Source of the DNA: an uncultured Christensenella sp.
GTDB lineage: Bacteria; Bacillota; Clostridia; Christensenellales; Borkfalkiaceae
Reading direction: 5' to 3'
DNA length: 49,423 bases
Assembly (NCBI GenBank): GCA_910586345.1
Contig: CAJUHC010000006.1
Coordinates: 12,656-62,078 of the forward strand
Below, one piece after another: positions 25,701 to 31,919 of the stretch. The notes beneath the pieces were generated by a model that ran no database searches, had not been told where the DNA came from, and saw only the letters and a list, made by a program, of their open reading frames with translations. Made by a program: the position numbers and the translations under genes. Position 1 is the first letter of the stretch; every line of letters begins with the position of its first letter.

Positions 25701-26380
25701 CGGGCGTCGTTGCCATAGACGATAAGGACAACTTAAAACACGTTATCATAAAAGACCCCGTAACGGGCGAGCAGAAGAAAGAATATACTCTTCCTTTCAA
25801 TGCGGAACTCCACGTTAAATCGGGCGACAAAGTAGAACCCGGTACGGTTTTAAATACGGGTTCCGTATATCCCCAGGATATTTTAAGAGTATCGGGTGTA
25901 AGAGGTGTTCAGGACTATATACTCGAACAGGTTCAGTCCGTTTACCGCTCGCAGGGCGTTGACATCAACGACAAACACGTTGAAATTATCGTCCGTCAGA
26001 TGCTCAGAAAGGTTAAAATCGAGAGCGCGGGTTCTACGAACCTTCTCCCCGGCGAAACAGTCGATATGTTTACGGTAGAGGAAGAGAACCAAAAAGCAAT
26101 CGAGAACGGCGGAACTCCCGCACTTCAGAAACGCGTACTTTTAGGCATAACCAAGGCGGCGCTTTCGACCGATTCGTTCCTTTCCGCGGCTTCTTTCCAG
26201 GAAACGGCGAGAGTTCTTACGGACGCGGCTATCAAGAACAAAGTCGACCCGTTAGTCGGTCTTAAAGAAAACGTAATAATAGGTAAGCTTATTCCTGCGG
26301 GAACGGGCGTAAAAGAATATAAAAATATGTCTCCCGCAATAAATGCGGCGTACTCCAGCGTAGTAAAACCGCTTAAATAA
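22730..26380 (+). CDS. rpoC: DNA-directed RNA polymerase subunit beta'
   Basis: 1216-residue beta' subunit, normal for Bacillota. It has an N-terminal zinc finger (CHCGKYKRIRYKGITCEKCG), active-site NADFDGDQM that binds the catalytic magnesium (about residue 450), the bridge-helix/trigger-loop region (GEPGTQLTMRTFHTGG) and a second cysteine cluster (CNSRFGVCAKCYG). No internal disruption. It is followed by an unusual hairpin and a small unknown gene. Confidence 0.98.
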   Translation: MFELNDFSSIKISVASPEKIRELSKGEVTKPETINYRTQKPEKDGLFCERIFGPMKDWECHCGKYKRIRYKGITCEKCGVEVTRAKVRRERMGHIELAAPVSHIWYFRGVPSRIGLILDMSPKALEQVIYFAAYVVINPGNIPTLEYKQVINDKELREIEEKYGESDVTGLKVGMGAEAVRELLMAVDLDKECEETKKIIETGTAAQKRVKAVKRIEVLESFRKSGNRPEWMVMTVLPVLPPELRPMVQLDGGRFASSDLNDLYRRVINRNNRLKRMMELGAPDMIVKNEKRMLQEAVDALIDNGRRGKALSGPSNRELKSLSGMLRGKQGRFRQNLLGKRVDYSGRSVIVVGPELKLYQCGLPKEMAIELFKPFVMKKLVESGQCHNIKSAKRTVEKAKPLVWDVLEQVIKEHPVLLNRAPTLHRLSIQAFEPVLIEGRAIKIHPLVCTAFNADFDGDQMAVHVPLSVEAQAEARFLMLSSNNILKLSDGKPVMQPAQDMVLGAYYLTIIRREEGKFYRWSGDRYYECAAGESGAEKYVPNAYISEDEALMAYQTKLVHIQDEIYVRRTVTVDGETVQGRIKTTVGRIIFNSNMPQDLGFVSRNKKEDYLKYEISYEFLGNAAAVGKKQLGRIVDRCFKTGGAPRAAEVLDKIKTLGYKYSTIGAVTTSVFDMHIPDAKKAIVEETEDKVFKIEKKYQRGLLREEERYNAVIDAWDSATDAVTDALKKSLDKFNPIWMMADSGARGSIDQMKQLSGMRGLMVNPQGKKIEVPVKSCFRQGLSVLEYFISSHGGRKGLADTALKTADSGYLTRRLVDVSQDVIVREDDCMAGSKKPRGMIVRAIIGPNGEVIEGLEDRIQGRFVAEDVKDKNGNVIVPQNGFVTDVLAKDVVNAGVEQVAIRSIFSCNSRFGVCAKCYGKNMATNKPVQPGEAVGVIAAQSIGEPGTQLTMRTFHTGGIAATGDITQGLPRVEELFEARKPKGCATLCEVSGVVAIDDKDNLKHVIIKDPVTGEQKKEYTLPFNAELHVKSGDKVEPGTVLNTGSVYPQDILRVSGVRGVQDYILEQVQSVYRSQGVDINDKHVEIIVRQMLRKVKIESAGSTNLLPGETVDMFTVEEENQKAIENGGTPALQKRVLLGITKAALSTDSFLSAASFQETARVLTDAAIKNKVDPLVGLKENVIIGKLIPAGTGVKEYKNMSPAINAAYSSVVKPLK

Positions 26381-26398
26381 ATCAGTTTTCAAATTTAA

Positions 26399-26425
26399 TA
26401 CCGCGCACTTTGAAAGTGCGCGGTA
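26399..26425 (+). terminator. Intercistronic hairpin after rpoC, no T-run
   Basis: 12-bp perfect stem (TACCGCGCACTT / AAGTGCGCGGTA, loop TGA) between rpoC and the next gene, ending just before AGAGG, its ribosome binding site. With no T-tract it may be a partial terminator or an RNA-processing and stability element rather than a full stop. Confidence 0.5.
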
Positions 26426-26440
26426 ATAAAGAGGTTAATT

Positions 26441-26779
26441 ATGTCCGAACTCGAAAATTCGAGAATGACAGCCCTTTTGAAAAAATTGAGAGGGGATATT
26501 TGCAGTATAGAGGAAGTCCGCAACGCAAGACTGTTCAAAGAAGCGGGCGCGGACTTGCAGGAAGTGTATAAATTGCACCTGTCCGCTAAAAAGTACTTTG
26601 CCGAAGCCGATTATTTCCTTAAAAGTTTATACAGGTCTTACAACTTCGCCGCGGCAGTAATAAGCGAAGCCGTCAAGAAAAAAATACCCATAAACGAAGT
26701 CGGTCAGCTCGACGAATGTCTCGAAACAATGATTGACTGCTGTGACGAAATAATCAAGCGCCTCAACAAAAGAAAATAA
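26441..26779 (+). CDS. Uncharacterised 112-residue helical protein downstream of rpoC
   Basis: I do not recognise this family. The protein is predicted to be all-helical and cytoplasmic, with charged N-terminal helices (MTALLKKLRGDICSIEEVRN), a central HLSAKKYFAEADYFLKSLYRSYNFAAAVISEAV and a short basic end (IIKRLNKRK). It has three Cys near the C-terminus (ECLETMIDCCDE). It lies 60 bases after rpoC, beyond a hairpin without a T-run, and before a strong terminator, so it probably shares the rpoBC transcript at reduced level. Confidence 0.75.
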   Translation: MSELENSRMTALLKKLRGDICSIEEVRNARLFKEAGADLQEVYKLHLSAKKYFAEADYFLKSLYRSYNFAAAVISEAVKKKIPINEVGQLDECLETMIDCCDEIIKRLNKRK

Positions 26780-26790
26780 CAACTTAATTA

Positions 26791-26831
26791 AAACAGCCTT
26801 GCGGAAATTAATTTCCGCAAGGCTGTTTTTT
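26791..26831. terminator. Strong bidirectional terminator
   Basis: Perfect 18-bp inverted repeat (26791-26808 and 26811-26828) flanked by A and T runs. It ends the rpoBC-side transcript and the convergent DUF4085-like gene. Confidence 0.9.
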
Positions 26832-27705
26832 AATATTTAAAAATATATTTGCAATTTACAGTAAGATACCATAATTCTTCCCGTCCTAACTTGTCGTTGT
26901 TGGAAACGAGAAAATTCGCCGTAAACCGTTCGTTTTCGTAATGCAGTTCCGAACCGATAATTCTACTGCACTCATAATTAGGAAAATACTCATTATAAGG
27001 ATAGACCAAGTTTTTGCTTCCTTCGGTTATAAACGCATTTTTGAATACAAAATATACGTCGTTGCTTAAAGCCATAAAAACGTCGCCGTTGTCCTCCGAA
27101 AGCTTTTTTATAATACAGTCGTTAAAATAATATAATTCTAATTTTTTATTTAAATATTCTTCTGCGTCGCAGGTTTCATTGTACGCATTATCTTTCGTCG
27201 TTTTTACTTTCTTTCTTAAACGTTCGCAATATCCGCGCAGTAACCGTTTGACCTCGTTTGTTGCAGAACCCAACGCAAATACTCTCATATCCGCGATTTT
27301 CTCTTTTATCTTTTCGGGCAATTTATTGTAAAGTTTGACTTTGGCTTGAAAACTCTGCTCGAACCTTTGTTTTGACAGCTCCTTGTCAAACCTTATAAAG
27401 AATCCGCTTTCTAATCTTTTTCGGTTGCTTACAATAAATATTCCCCTGTTTATGACTCTGATTTTTTTTTCCTCGTCGCTGATATTCGGCTCGTTCACGT
27501 ATTCGTCGATTATGTTAAGCTCCTTAACAGGGTCGATGTACAAATCGTTGTTTTTATCCTGTCTTATAAAATTTTTAAGTTGTTTATCGTATAAAATATT
27601 AAAATAATCTTCGTCAAAATTTACAGCTCTTTCGTCCGCTCTCACATAACTTTGCGCATAAGCCAACCATTCCTGCGTGTTAAATTCTTTTGTAAAATAC
27701 TTCAT
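26830..27705 (-). CDS. DUF4085-like protein
   Basis: 291-residue cytoplasmic protein whose start, MKYFTKEFN, and general layout match what I know of DUF4085 proteins of Clostridia and Bacilli; no function is established for that family. It is charged and probably helical in the middle (LPEKIKEKIADMRVFALGSATNEVKRLLRGYCERLRKK appears in two stretches), with a C-terminal beta-rich part ending WYLTVNCKYIFKY. Base composition is AT-richer than the housekeeping genes. It is divergent from the Xre array with repeated palindromes in the 50-100-base gap, so array proteins may regulate it. Confidence 0.6.
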   Translation of the reverse strand: MKYFTKEFNTQEWLAYAQSYVRADERAVNFDEDYFNILYDKQLKNFIRQDKNNDLYIDPVKELNIIDEYVNEPNISDEEKKIRVINRGIFIVSNRKRLESGFFIRFDKELSKQRFEQSFQAKVKLYNKLPEKIKEKIADMRVFALGSATNEVKRLLRGYCERLRKKVKTTKDNAYNETCDAEEYLNKKLELYYFNDCIIKKLSEDNGDVFMALSNDVYFVFKNAFITEGSKNLVYPYNEYFPNYECSRIIGSELHYENERFTANFLVSNNDKLGREELWYLTVNCKYIFKY

Positions 27706-27745
27706 TTTTGTTTTTATTCCTTTGGTTAATAAGTTTTTATTGATT

Positions 27746-27779
27746 AATTAGCTAATGTATAATTATAAATTAGCTAATT
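27746..27779. promoter_or_regulatory. Repeated palindrome between divergent genes (probable operators)
   Basis: AATTAGCTAAT (27746-27756) and AATTAGCTAATT (27768-27779) share the palindrome TTAGCTAA, spaced 22 bp centre to centre, two turns of the helix. They lie in the gap between the DUF4085-like gene and the first Xre gene, where a repressor would act on both. Confidence 0.45.
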
Positions 27780-27805
27780 TTGATAAAAATAATAATACCA
27801 TATCT

Positions 27806-28258
27806 ATGATGGAAAGTTCAGAAAAATTTAAAAAACGTTTTTTGGAATTAGTAAGCGATTTTGATTGTAAAAAATCGGAAATACCTAAGATTTTAAATAT
27901 AGACTATAATATTTTTATAAAAATTATAGAATTTGGTATAATTCCACAGCCGAAAATTTTAATAAGAATAGCCGATTATTTTAATATATCTATTGAATAT
28001 TTGTTGTGTCGAACCGACGACAGTTATATTTATAAATTAGACAATCGGATAGCTTTTATCGAAAGATACGATACTCTTATAAAAGAAAAAGGTTTAACTG
28101 ATTATAAAATCTCAAAAAAATTGCATATCAGTACAAGTTATATTTCTAATTGGAGAAAGAAGAAATATACACCGTCATTAATAAATTTAATAGAGTTGTC
28201 TGAAATATTCAAAGTAACTATTGACTTTCTTTTGGGTAGAACTGACGACAGAAATTGA
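27806..28258 (+). CDS. Tandem-HTH Xre regulator
   Basis: 150-residue protein made of two successive Cro/CI-type HTH domains. Residues about 7-65 are divergent (FKKRFLELVSDFDCKKSEIP, ending FNISIEYLLCRTDD). Residues about 75-145 are canonical (YDTLIKEKGLTDYKISKKL, then HISTSYISNWRKKKYTP, ending VTIDFLLGRTDD). The two halves repeat the same LxRTDD ending, so this is an internal duplication. An in-frame ATG at 27755 is possible, but it overlaps the operator-like palindromes, so I take ATG 27806. No ribosome binding site is visible for either. First of the array. Confidence 0.78.
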   Translation: MMESSEKFKKRFLELVSDFDCKKSEIPKILNIDYNIFIKIIEFGIIPQPKILIRIADYFNISIEYLLCRTDDSYIYKLDNRIAFIERYDTLIKEKGLTDYKISKKLHISTSYISNWRKKKYTPSLINLIELSEIFKVTIDFLLGRTDDRN

Positions 28259-28305
28259 ATTATAATTCCTTACGATATAATAATAACGATTTTTTATGGA
28301 AACAT

Positions 28306-28617
28306 ATGAGCATTAACGATAAAATAAAAAATGAAATGGAAGGACGTGGTTGGAGTGTCTATCAATTATCCAAACGTTCTAAAATTAGTAAGACTGCAAT
28401 TATAAATTGGTTTAGTCCGGTTCCTACAACGCCTAATTTTGATTCTATTAAAAAAGTAGCAAAGGCTTTTAATATGCCTGTTGAACAATTAGTATCAGGC
28501 AAAATAGATAACGATAGTCAAAAACAGCATTTGCTTGAATTATGGAACAGACTTGAAAAGTCGGAAAAAGATACGATAATCAATGTGATGAGTACAATAT
28601 TAAATCATAATAAATAG
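28306..28617 (+). CDS. Xre-family HTH regulator
   Basis: 103-residue protein: an HTH domain (about 1-62; IKNEMEGRGWSVYQLSKRS, KISKTAIINWFSPVPTTP) followed by a short helical tail with Leu-Trp-x-x-Leu (HLLELWNRLEKSEKDTIINVM). Close paralogue of the fifth array member at 29643, which shares VYQL-K-RSK-SKTA--NWFSP-P. ATG 28306 is preferred to the longer frame because MSINDK aligns with MNINDR of that paralogue. DNA target unknown. AT-rich. Confidence 0.82.
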   Translation: MSINDKIKNEMEGRGWSVYQLSKRSKISKTAIINWFSPVPTTPNFDSIKKVAKAFNMPVEQLVSGKIDNDSQKQHLLELWNRLEKSEKDTIINVMSTILNHNK

Positions 28618-28810
28618 ATAGCACTAATTTTAAAAGCGATTTTTTATTAATAATCGTTTTGTATCTTAATCCGCTAATTAATTAAAAATATATTACCATA
28701 GATTTAATCACTTGTCACGCTGTTTAGTTATATTTATATAATTTTAAAGTAATAAATTCACAATTCTGCGTATGTATAATATAAATATATCGTTATAAGG
28801 AATAATAATA

Positions 28811-29143
28811 GTGTATTTTAATTCAGCGGAGATTTATCAGAAAGTTGATAAAATGAGGCTTATAAAAGGTTGGAGTTTATATCGCTTAGCGGAAATGGCG
28901 GAAATATCAGTTAATGCTTTATATAGCTGGCGCGACCGCAATTCGTCGCCTACTTTGTATTTAATTGAAAGCATAGCAAAAGCCTACAATATAAGTCCTA
29001 TTTCTCTTTTGTTAAACGACGAGGAAGTTGGCGCAATACAAAAAGAGCATAAAGAATTATTTGAACGCTGGAACGCTTTATCGCAAGAGCAAAAAAATTC
29101 TCTTATGAGTATGTTACGTTCATTTACAAGAGAAATCGATTGA
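28811..29143 (+). CDS. Xre-family HTH regulator
   Basis: 110-residue protein with an N-terminal HTH (about 8-68; VDKMRLIKGWSLYRLAEMAEI, SVNALYSWRDRNSSP) and the same C-terminal motif as its neighbours (EHKELFERWNALSQEQKNSLMSMLRSF). It starts with GTG, preceded by AAGGA at a good distance. It is separated from the previous gene by a 193-base AT-rich gap with a weak hairpin (CGATT/AATCG followed by TTTTG) and a TATAAT-like box at 28775. Confidence 0.82.
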   Translation: MYFNSAEIYQKVDKMRLIKGWSLYRLAEMAEISVNALYSWRDRNSSPTLYLIESIAKAYNISPISLLLNDEEVGAIQKEHKELFERWNALSQEQKNSLMSMLRSFTREID

Positions 29144-29275
29144 TTTATCTTTCGGGCAGAACCGACAATTGAATGCAAAGAAAATATTATTTTTGATATT
29201 ACACAGGGGTTTAATATGGAATTATCTGATTTCTTCAATAGCCCTTTTTTTAAGAATAGCAATATAACAGATTAA
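29144..29275 (+). pseudogene. Remnant of an Xre gene (3' end)
   Basis: No full ORF, but the frame ending at 29275 reads ENIIFDITQGFNMELSDFFNSPFF, interrupted here as ENIIFDITQG and FNMELSDFFNSPFF. The second block aligns residue for residue with LDMSLNEFFNSPYF at the end of the intact gene at 29307. In another frame, 29143-29172 reads IYLSGRTDN-stop, matching the LLGRTDD ending of the tandem-HTH gene. The segment is therefore a decayed patchwork of former array members. Confidence 0.6.
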
Positions 29276-29306
29276 TTAAATCGTAAAATTATAGGTAAAG
29301 GCAAAA

Positions 29307-29546
29307 GTGAAATTAAAAGATGCAATTGCTCAACGAGTTAAAGAATTATGTTCGGAAAATAATTTAACGGTTCACGGGTTAAGTTTGAAAACGGGCGTAG
29401 CTAATTCTACTTTGGTTGATATAAGAAAAGCAAATAATGAATCAATTCAAATTAAATTTGTTTATGCAATTTGTGCAGGTTTAGATATGAGTTTAAATGA
29501 ATTTTTTAACTCTCCGTATTTTGATAAGCAAAAATTAGTCGATTGA
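29307..29546 (+). CDS. Small Xre-family HTH protein
   Basis: 79-residue single HTH domain (IAQRVKELCSENNLTVHGLS, GVANSTLVDIRKANN, ending CAGLDMSLNEFFNSPYF). This belongs to a different Xre subgroup from the 28306 and 29643 pair, with the ICxGLxxSLxEFFNSPxF end typical of short clostridial regulators. GTG start, with AAAGG about 7 bases before it. A decayed relative lies directly upstream. Confidence 0.8.
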   Translation: MKLKDAIAQRVKELCSENNLTVHGLSLKTGVANSTLVDIRKANNESIQIKFVYAICAGLDMSLNEFFNSPYFDKQKLVD

Positions 29547-29642
29547 TGTTTTAATCGGCAGAAAAGATTATTGATTTTTTTAACGATATACTATGGACTT
29601 TAACCAAATAATAAAGTATATTTAAATTAGGGGGGGGATTTT

Positions 29643-29990
29643 TTGTCAGAAGGTCAGGATAATAAAGAAGAATTAATGAATATAAACGATAGAATTGCTT
29701 TCGAGATGAGAAAACGCGGTATGACCGTTTATCAGTTGGCAAAACGCTCGAAAGTAAGCAAGACTGCTGTTAAGAATTGGTTCAGTCCTATTCCTAACAT
29801 ACCGAACGAAGAATCTCTTCAACGCATAGCAAAGGTTTTTGATATGTCCGTCGAAGAATTGAAAAGCGGATGCGGATACGAAAAGAACGATTCGAAGGAG
29901 TTTTTAACTCTGTGGAAACGGCTTGAACCGGAAGACAGAAAAACGGTAATCAAGCAAATGAGAGAATTAATAAACTATAAAATAGATTAA
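29643..29990 (+). CDS. Xre-family HTH regulator
   Basis: 115 residues from TTG 29643. An HTH domain (about 13-72; IAFEMRKRGMTVYQLAKRS, KVSKTAVKNWFSPIP) is followed by the Leu-Trp tail (EFLTLWKRLEPEDRKTVIKQM). Paralogue of the 28306 gene. The TTG follows a run of eight G (29630-29637), the same start arrangement as the EEP lipoprotein gene. ATG 29676 (MNINDR) is an alternative start that aligns with the paralogue but has only a weak binding site. Codon use here is closer to the housekeeping genes than in earlier array members. Confidence 0.82.
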   Translation: MSEGQDNKEELMNINDRIAFEMRKRGMTVYQLAKRSKVSKTAVKNWFSPIPNIPNEESLQRIAKVFDMSVEELKSGCGYEKNDSKEFLTLWKRLEPEDRKTVIKQMRELINYKID

Positions 29991-29994
29991 AAAA

Positions 29995-30027
29995 ATAACC
30001 GTTTTTACAACGGTTATATTTTTTTAT
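29995..30027. terminator. Terminator at the end of the Xre array
   Basis: 9-bp stem ATAACCGTT / AACGGTTAT with a 5-base loop, followed by a T-run. The minus-strand DUF368 gene ends 9 bases away, so it probably serves both. Confidence 0.85.
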
Positions 30028-30035
30028 GAAAATAT

Positions 30036-30962
30036 TTATTCTTGCGGTTCGTCGGGGGAAGGTGTTTCGCTTCCGACGGCTTTACTTTTATTTTTTGCTT
30101 CAACATACGCGGTCAGCGCGTAACTGCCGATAATTCCGAGAACGCACAACACAGCGCCTATTGCGATATGAGCGGTATTCAGTGACGAGTAGACGAAATC
30201 GGGGAAGTTCGAGTTATAAGTTATAAAAATAGCGGGAATCGAACCGATTACGAAGCCGATAATCGACCAGTTGGTGCCGCGCGGGAACTTTGACAATAAC
30301 AGTTTCATAAGCTTAGCTATACTGAAAAAGCCGATAATAATTCCGAGCGCAAACATTGCAAGCACTAAAAGCGAATGTCCGAAATTTGTTTTTAACGCTG
30401 AAACGGTATCGAAAATCGCGTTGTAATATCCGAAAATGAGCAGGAGCATAGAACCGCTCACTCCGGGGATAACGAGCGCACAGCTCGCAAGCATACCTAC
30501 AAGTATTAAGAGTAAATAACCGTACCAGGGCATAGCGGAGGAAAGGTCTGCGTTTCCCATATTCGGGATAAAACAAATTCCTATAACGACCGCAAGCGGA
30601 ATTAAGAGCGAAACCGCGTTAAAAGGTTTAAAGCCCTGTTTTAAACCGTCTTTTACGATTTTCGGAAACGAACCCGCCATAAGTCCCGCAAACAGCATAA
30701 CTGTGGGGAACGGCGCGTATTTCAGCGCGTACTTTAAAGGAAAGTACATTGCCGCGACGGCTATTCCCGCGCCTAAAAGTATGGGCAGAAGAAACTTTAT
30801 GCTGTTTTTGAAATCGCGTCTTAAATTGCTTATCGCGTTTATGAGTTTATCGTAGACGTTCATTAAAACGGCGAGAGTTCCGCCGCTGACGCCCGGGATA
30901 ATCATCGCGACGCCTATAACCGCGCCTTGCGCCGTATTTATTAAAAAATTTTTCGCTTTCAT
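30036..30962 (-). CDS. DUF368 membrane protein (PopT-type undecaprenyl-phosphate translocase)
   Basis: 308-residue polytopic membrane protein. The duplicated signature is seen as IIPGVSGGT near residue 22 and VIPGVSGS near residue 165, giving an inverted-repeat fold typical of DUF368. Members of this family (PopT) have been reported to recycle undecaprenyl phosphate across the membrane for cell-wall synthesis; the role here is inferred from family. It has a short hydrophilic C-tail. It is followed by the Xre-array terminator and preceded by the EFR1-type gene with 50 bases between. Confidence 0.88.
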   Translation of the reverse strand: MKAKNFLINTAQGAVIGVAMIIPGVSGGTLAVLMNVYDKLINAISNLRRDFKNSIKFLLPILLGAGIAVAAMYFPLKYALKYAPFPTVMLFAGLMAGSFPKIVKDGLKQGFKPFNAVSLLIPLAVVIGICFIPNMGNADLSSAMPWYGYLLLILVGMLASCALVIPGVSGSMLLLIFGYYNAIFDTVSALKTNFGHSLLVLAMFALGIIIGFFSIAKLMKLLLSKFPRGTNWSIIGFVIGSIPAIFITYNSNFPDFVYSSLNTAHIAIGAVLCVLGIIGSYALTAYVEAKNKSKAVGSETPSPDEPQE

Positions 30963-31012
30963 AACTTATAATTAAATTATATTCAAAAAGACGCAAGGTA
31001 ATTCGCCGTCTT

Positions 31013-31909
31013 TTAAACAGGCGAGTTTACGTCAATACCCGCGTTTTCGAGTTTTTCGTCTATTTCGCGGTAATATTTTTTGTAGAGTCTGTAAATTCCT
31101 TTCGCGTGGTCGGGCACAAGCGGGAATAAAACGTTTTCGTCGCGCGCGAGTTCGTCGAGGCGGTAACTGCCGTTTACTTTCCAGAACTTGAAAATACCCA
31201 CGTGAACCGCGTCTGCGGGACACTCGAAAGCACAGCCCATACAAAGAACGCATTTACTGCCGAATTTGTATCTTCCGTCCTCGAAAGTTATGTTGTTTTC
31301 GGGGCAGACCCTTTCGCATTTTCCGCAGTTGAGACATTTGTTTTTATCAACTCTGAAAAGGGGACCGTGAATATGAGTAAAAATATGCTCTATTCTGAAT
31401 AGGGGAGCATAGAACGTCTTACGGAAAGGAAGTTTGACTTTCTCGCGTTTGAAACTTTCTATTTCCGCGCAAATAAGTTTTACGTACGACTGCGCGTATA
31501 TCCACATCTGTTTCGCCATTTCGTCCGAGTGGCGGTAAATCATATTGTAAGGCATAACGACGTGCCGTTCCAGCGTTACGTCGTAGCCTTTTTTTGTTAT
31601 TATTTTAATGAGTTTTTGCGACGAGCAGTCGTTTAAATGCAGTCCCTCGCCGGACGTTTTGAAAATAAACGTACGTCTGTACGGTACGTCGGGCAGTTTT
31701 TTTGCGAATTTCAAAACGGGTTCGGGCGCGTTGAAAGCGTGGATAGGGTATCCGATGCCTACAAGGTCGAATCCTTCGGGCGAAGGAGCGTTTCCGCTTT
31801 TCGCGGAAACGCGGTAAACCGTTACTTGCGCGTTCATATATTTTTTAAAAAGGGAAGCGACTTTCAGAGTATTGCCCGTTCCCGAAAAAACGTATAAAAC
31901 TACTTTCAT
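31013..31909 (-). CDS. EFR1-family flavodoxin-ferredoxin fusion
   Basis: 298-residue redox protein. The N-terminal flavodoxin-like domain (about 1-150) has the FMN-phosphate loop SGTGNT. The C-terminal part (about 175-225) has two 4Fe-4S motifs, CLNCGKCERVCP and CVLCMGCAFECP. It matches the EFR1 family, presumed electron carriers with unknown partners in anaerobic Bacillota. It lies 10 bases downstream of the SDR gene on the same strand, so it may donate electrons to or act with that protein. Confidence 0.88.
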   Translation of the reverse strand: MKVVLYVFSGTGNTLKVASLFKKYMNAQVTVYRVSAKSGNAPSPEGFDLVGIGYPIHAFNAPEPVLKFAKKLPDVPYRRTFIFKTSGEGLHLNDCSSQKLIKIITKKGYDVTLERHVVMPYNMIYRHSDEMAKQMWIYAQSYVKLICAEIESFKREKVKLPFRKTFYAPLFRIEHIFTHIHGPLFRVDKNKCLNCGKCERVCPENNITFEDGRYKFGSKCVLCMGCAFECPADAVHVGIFKFWKVNGSYRLDELARDENVLFPLVPDHAKGIYRLYKKYYREIDEKLENAGIDVNSPV

Positions 31910-31919
31910 AATCTTTCAG

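Noticed and set aside
26830..29990. A prophage or a toxin-antitoxin pair
   Set aside because: The Xre array has no integrase, structural genes or recognisable toxin; the DUF4085-like protein is not a known toxin family.
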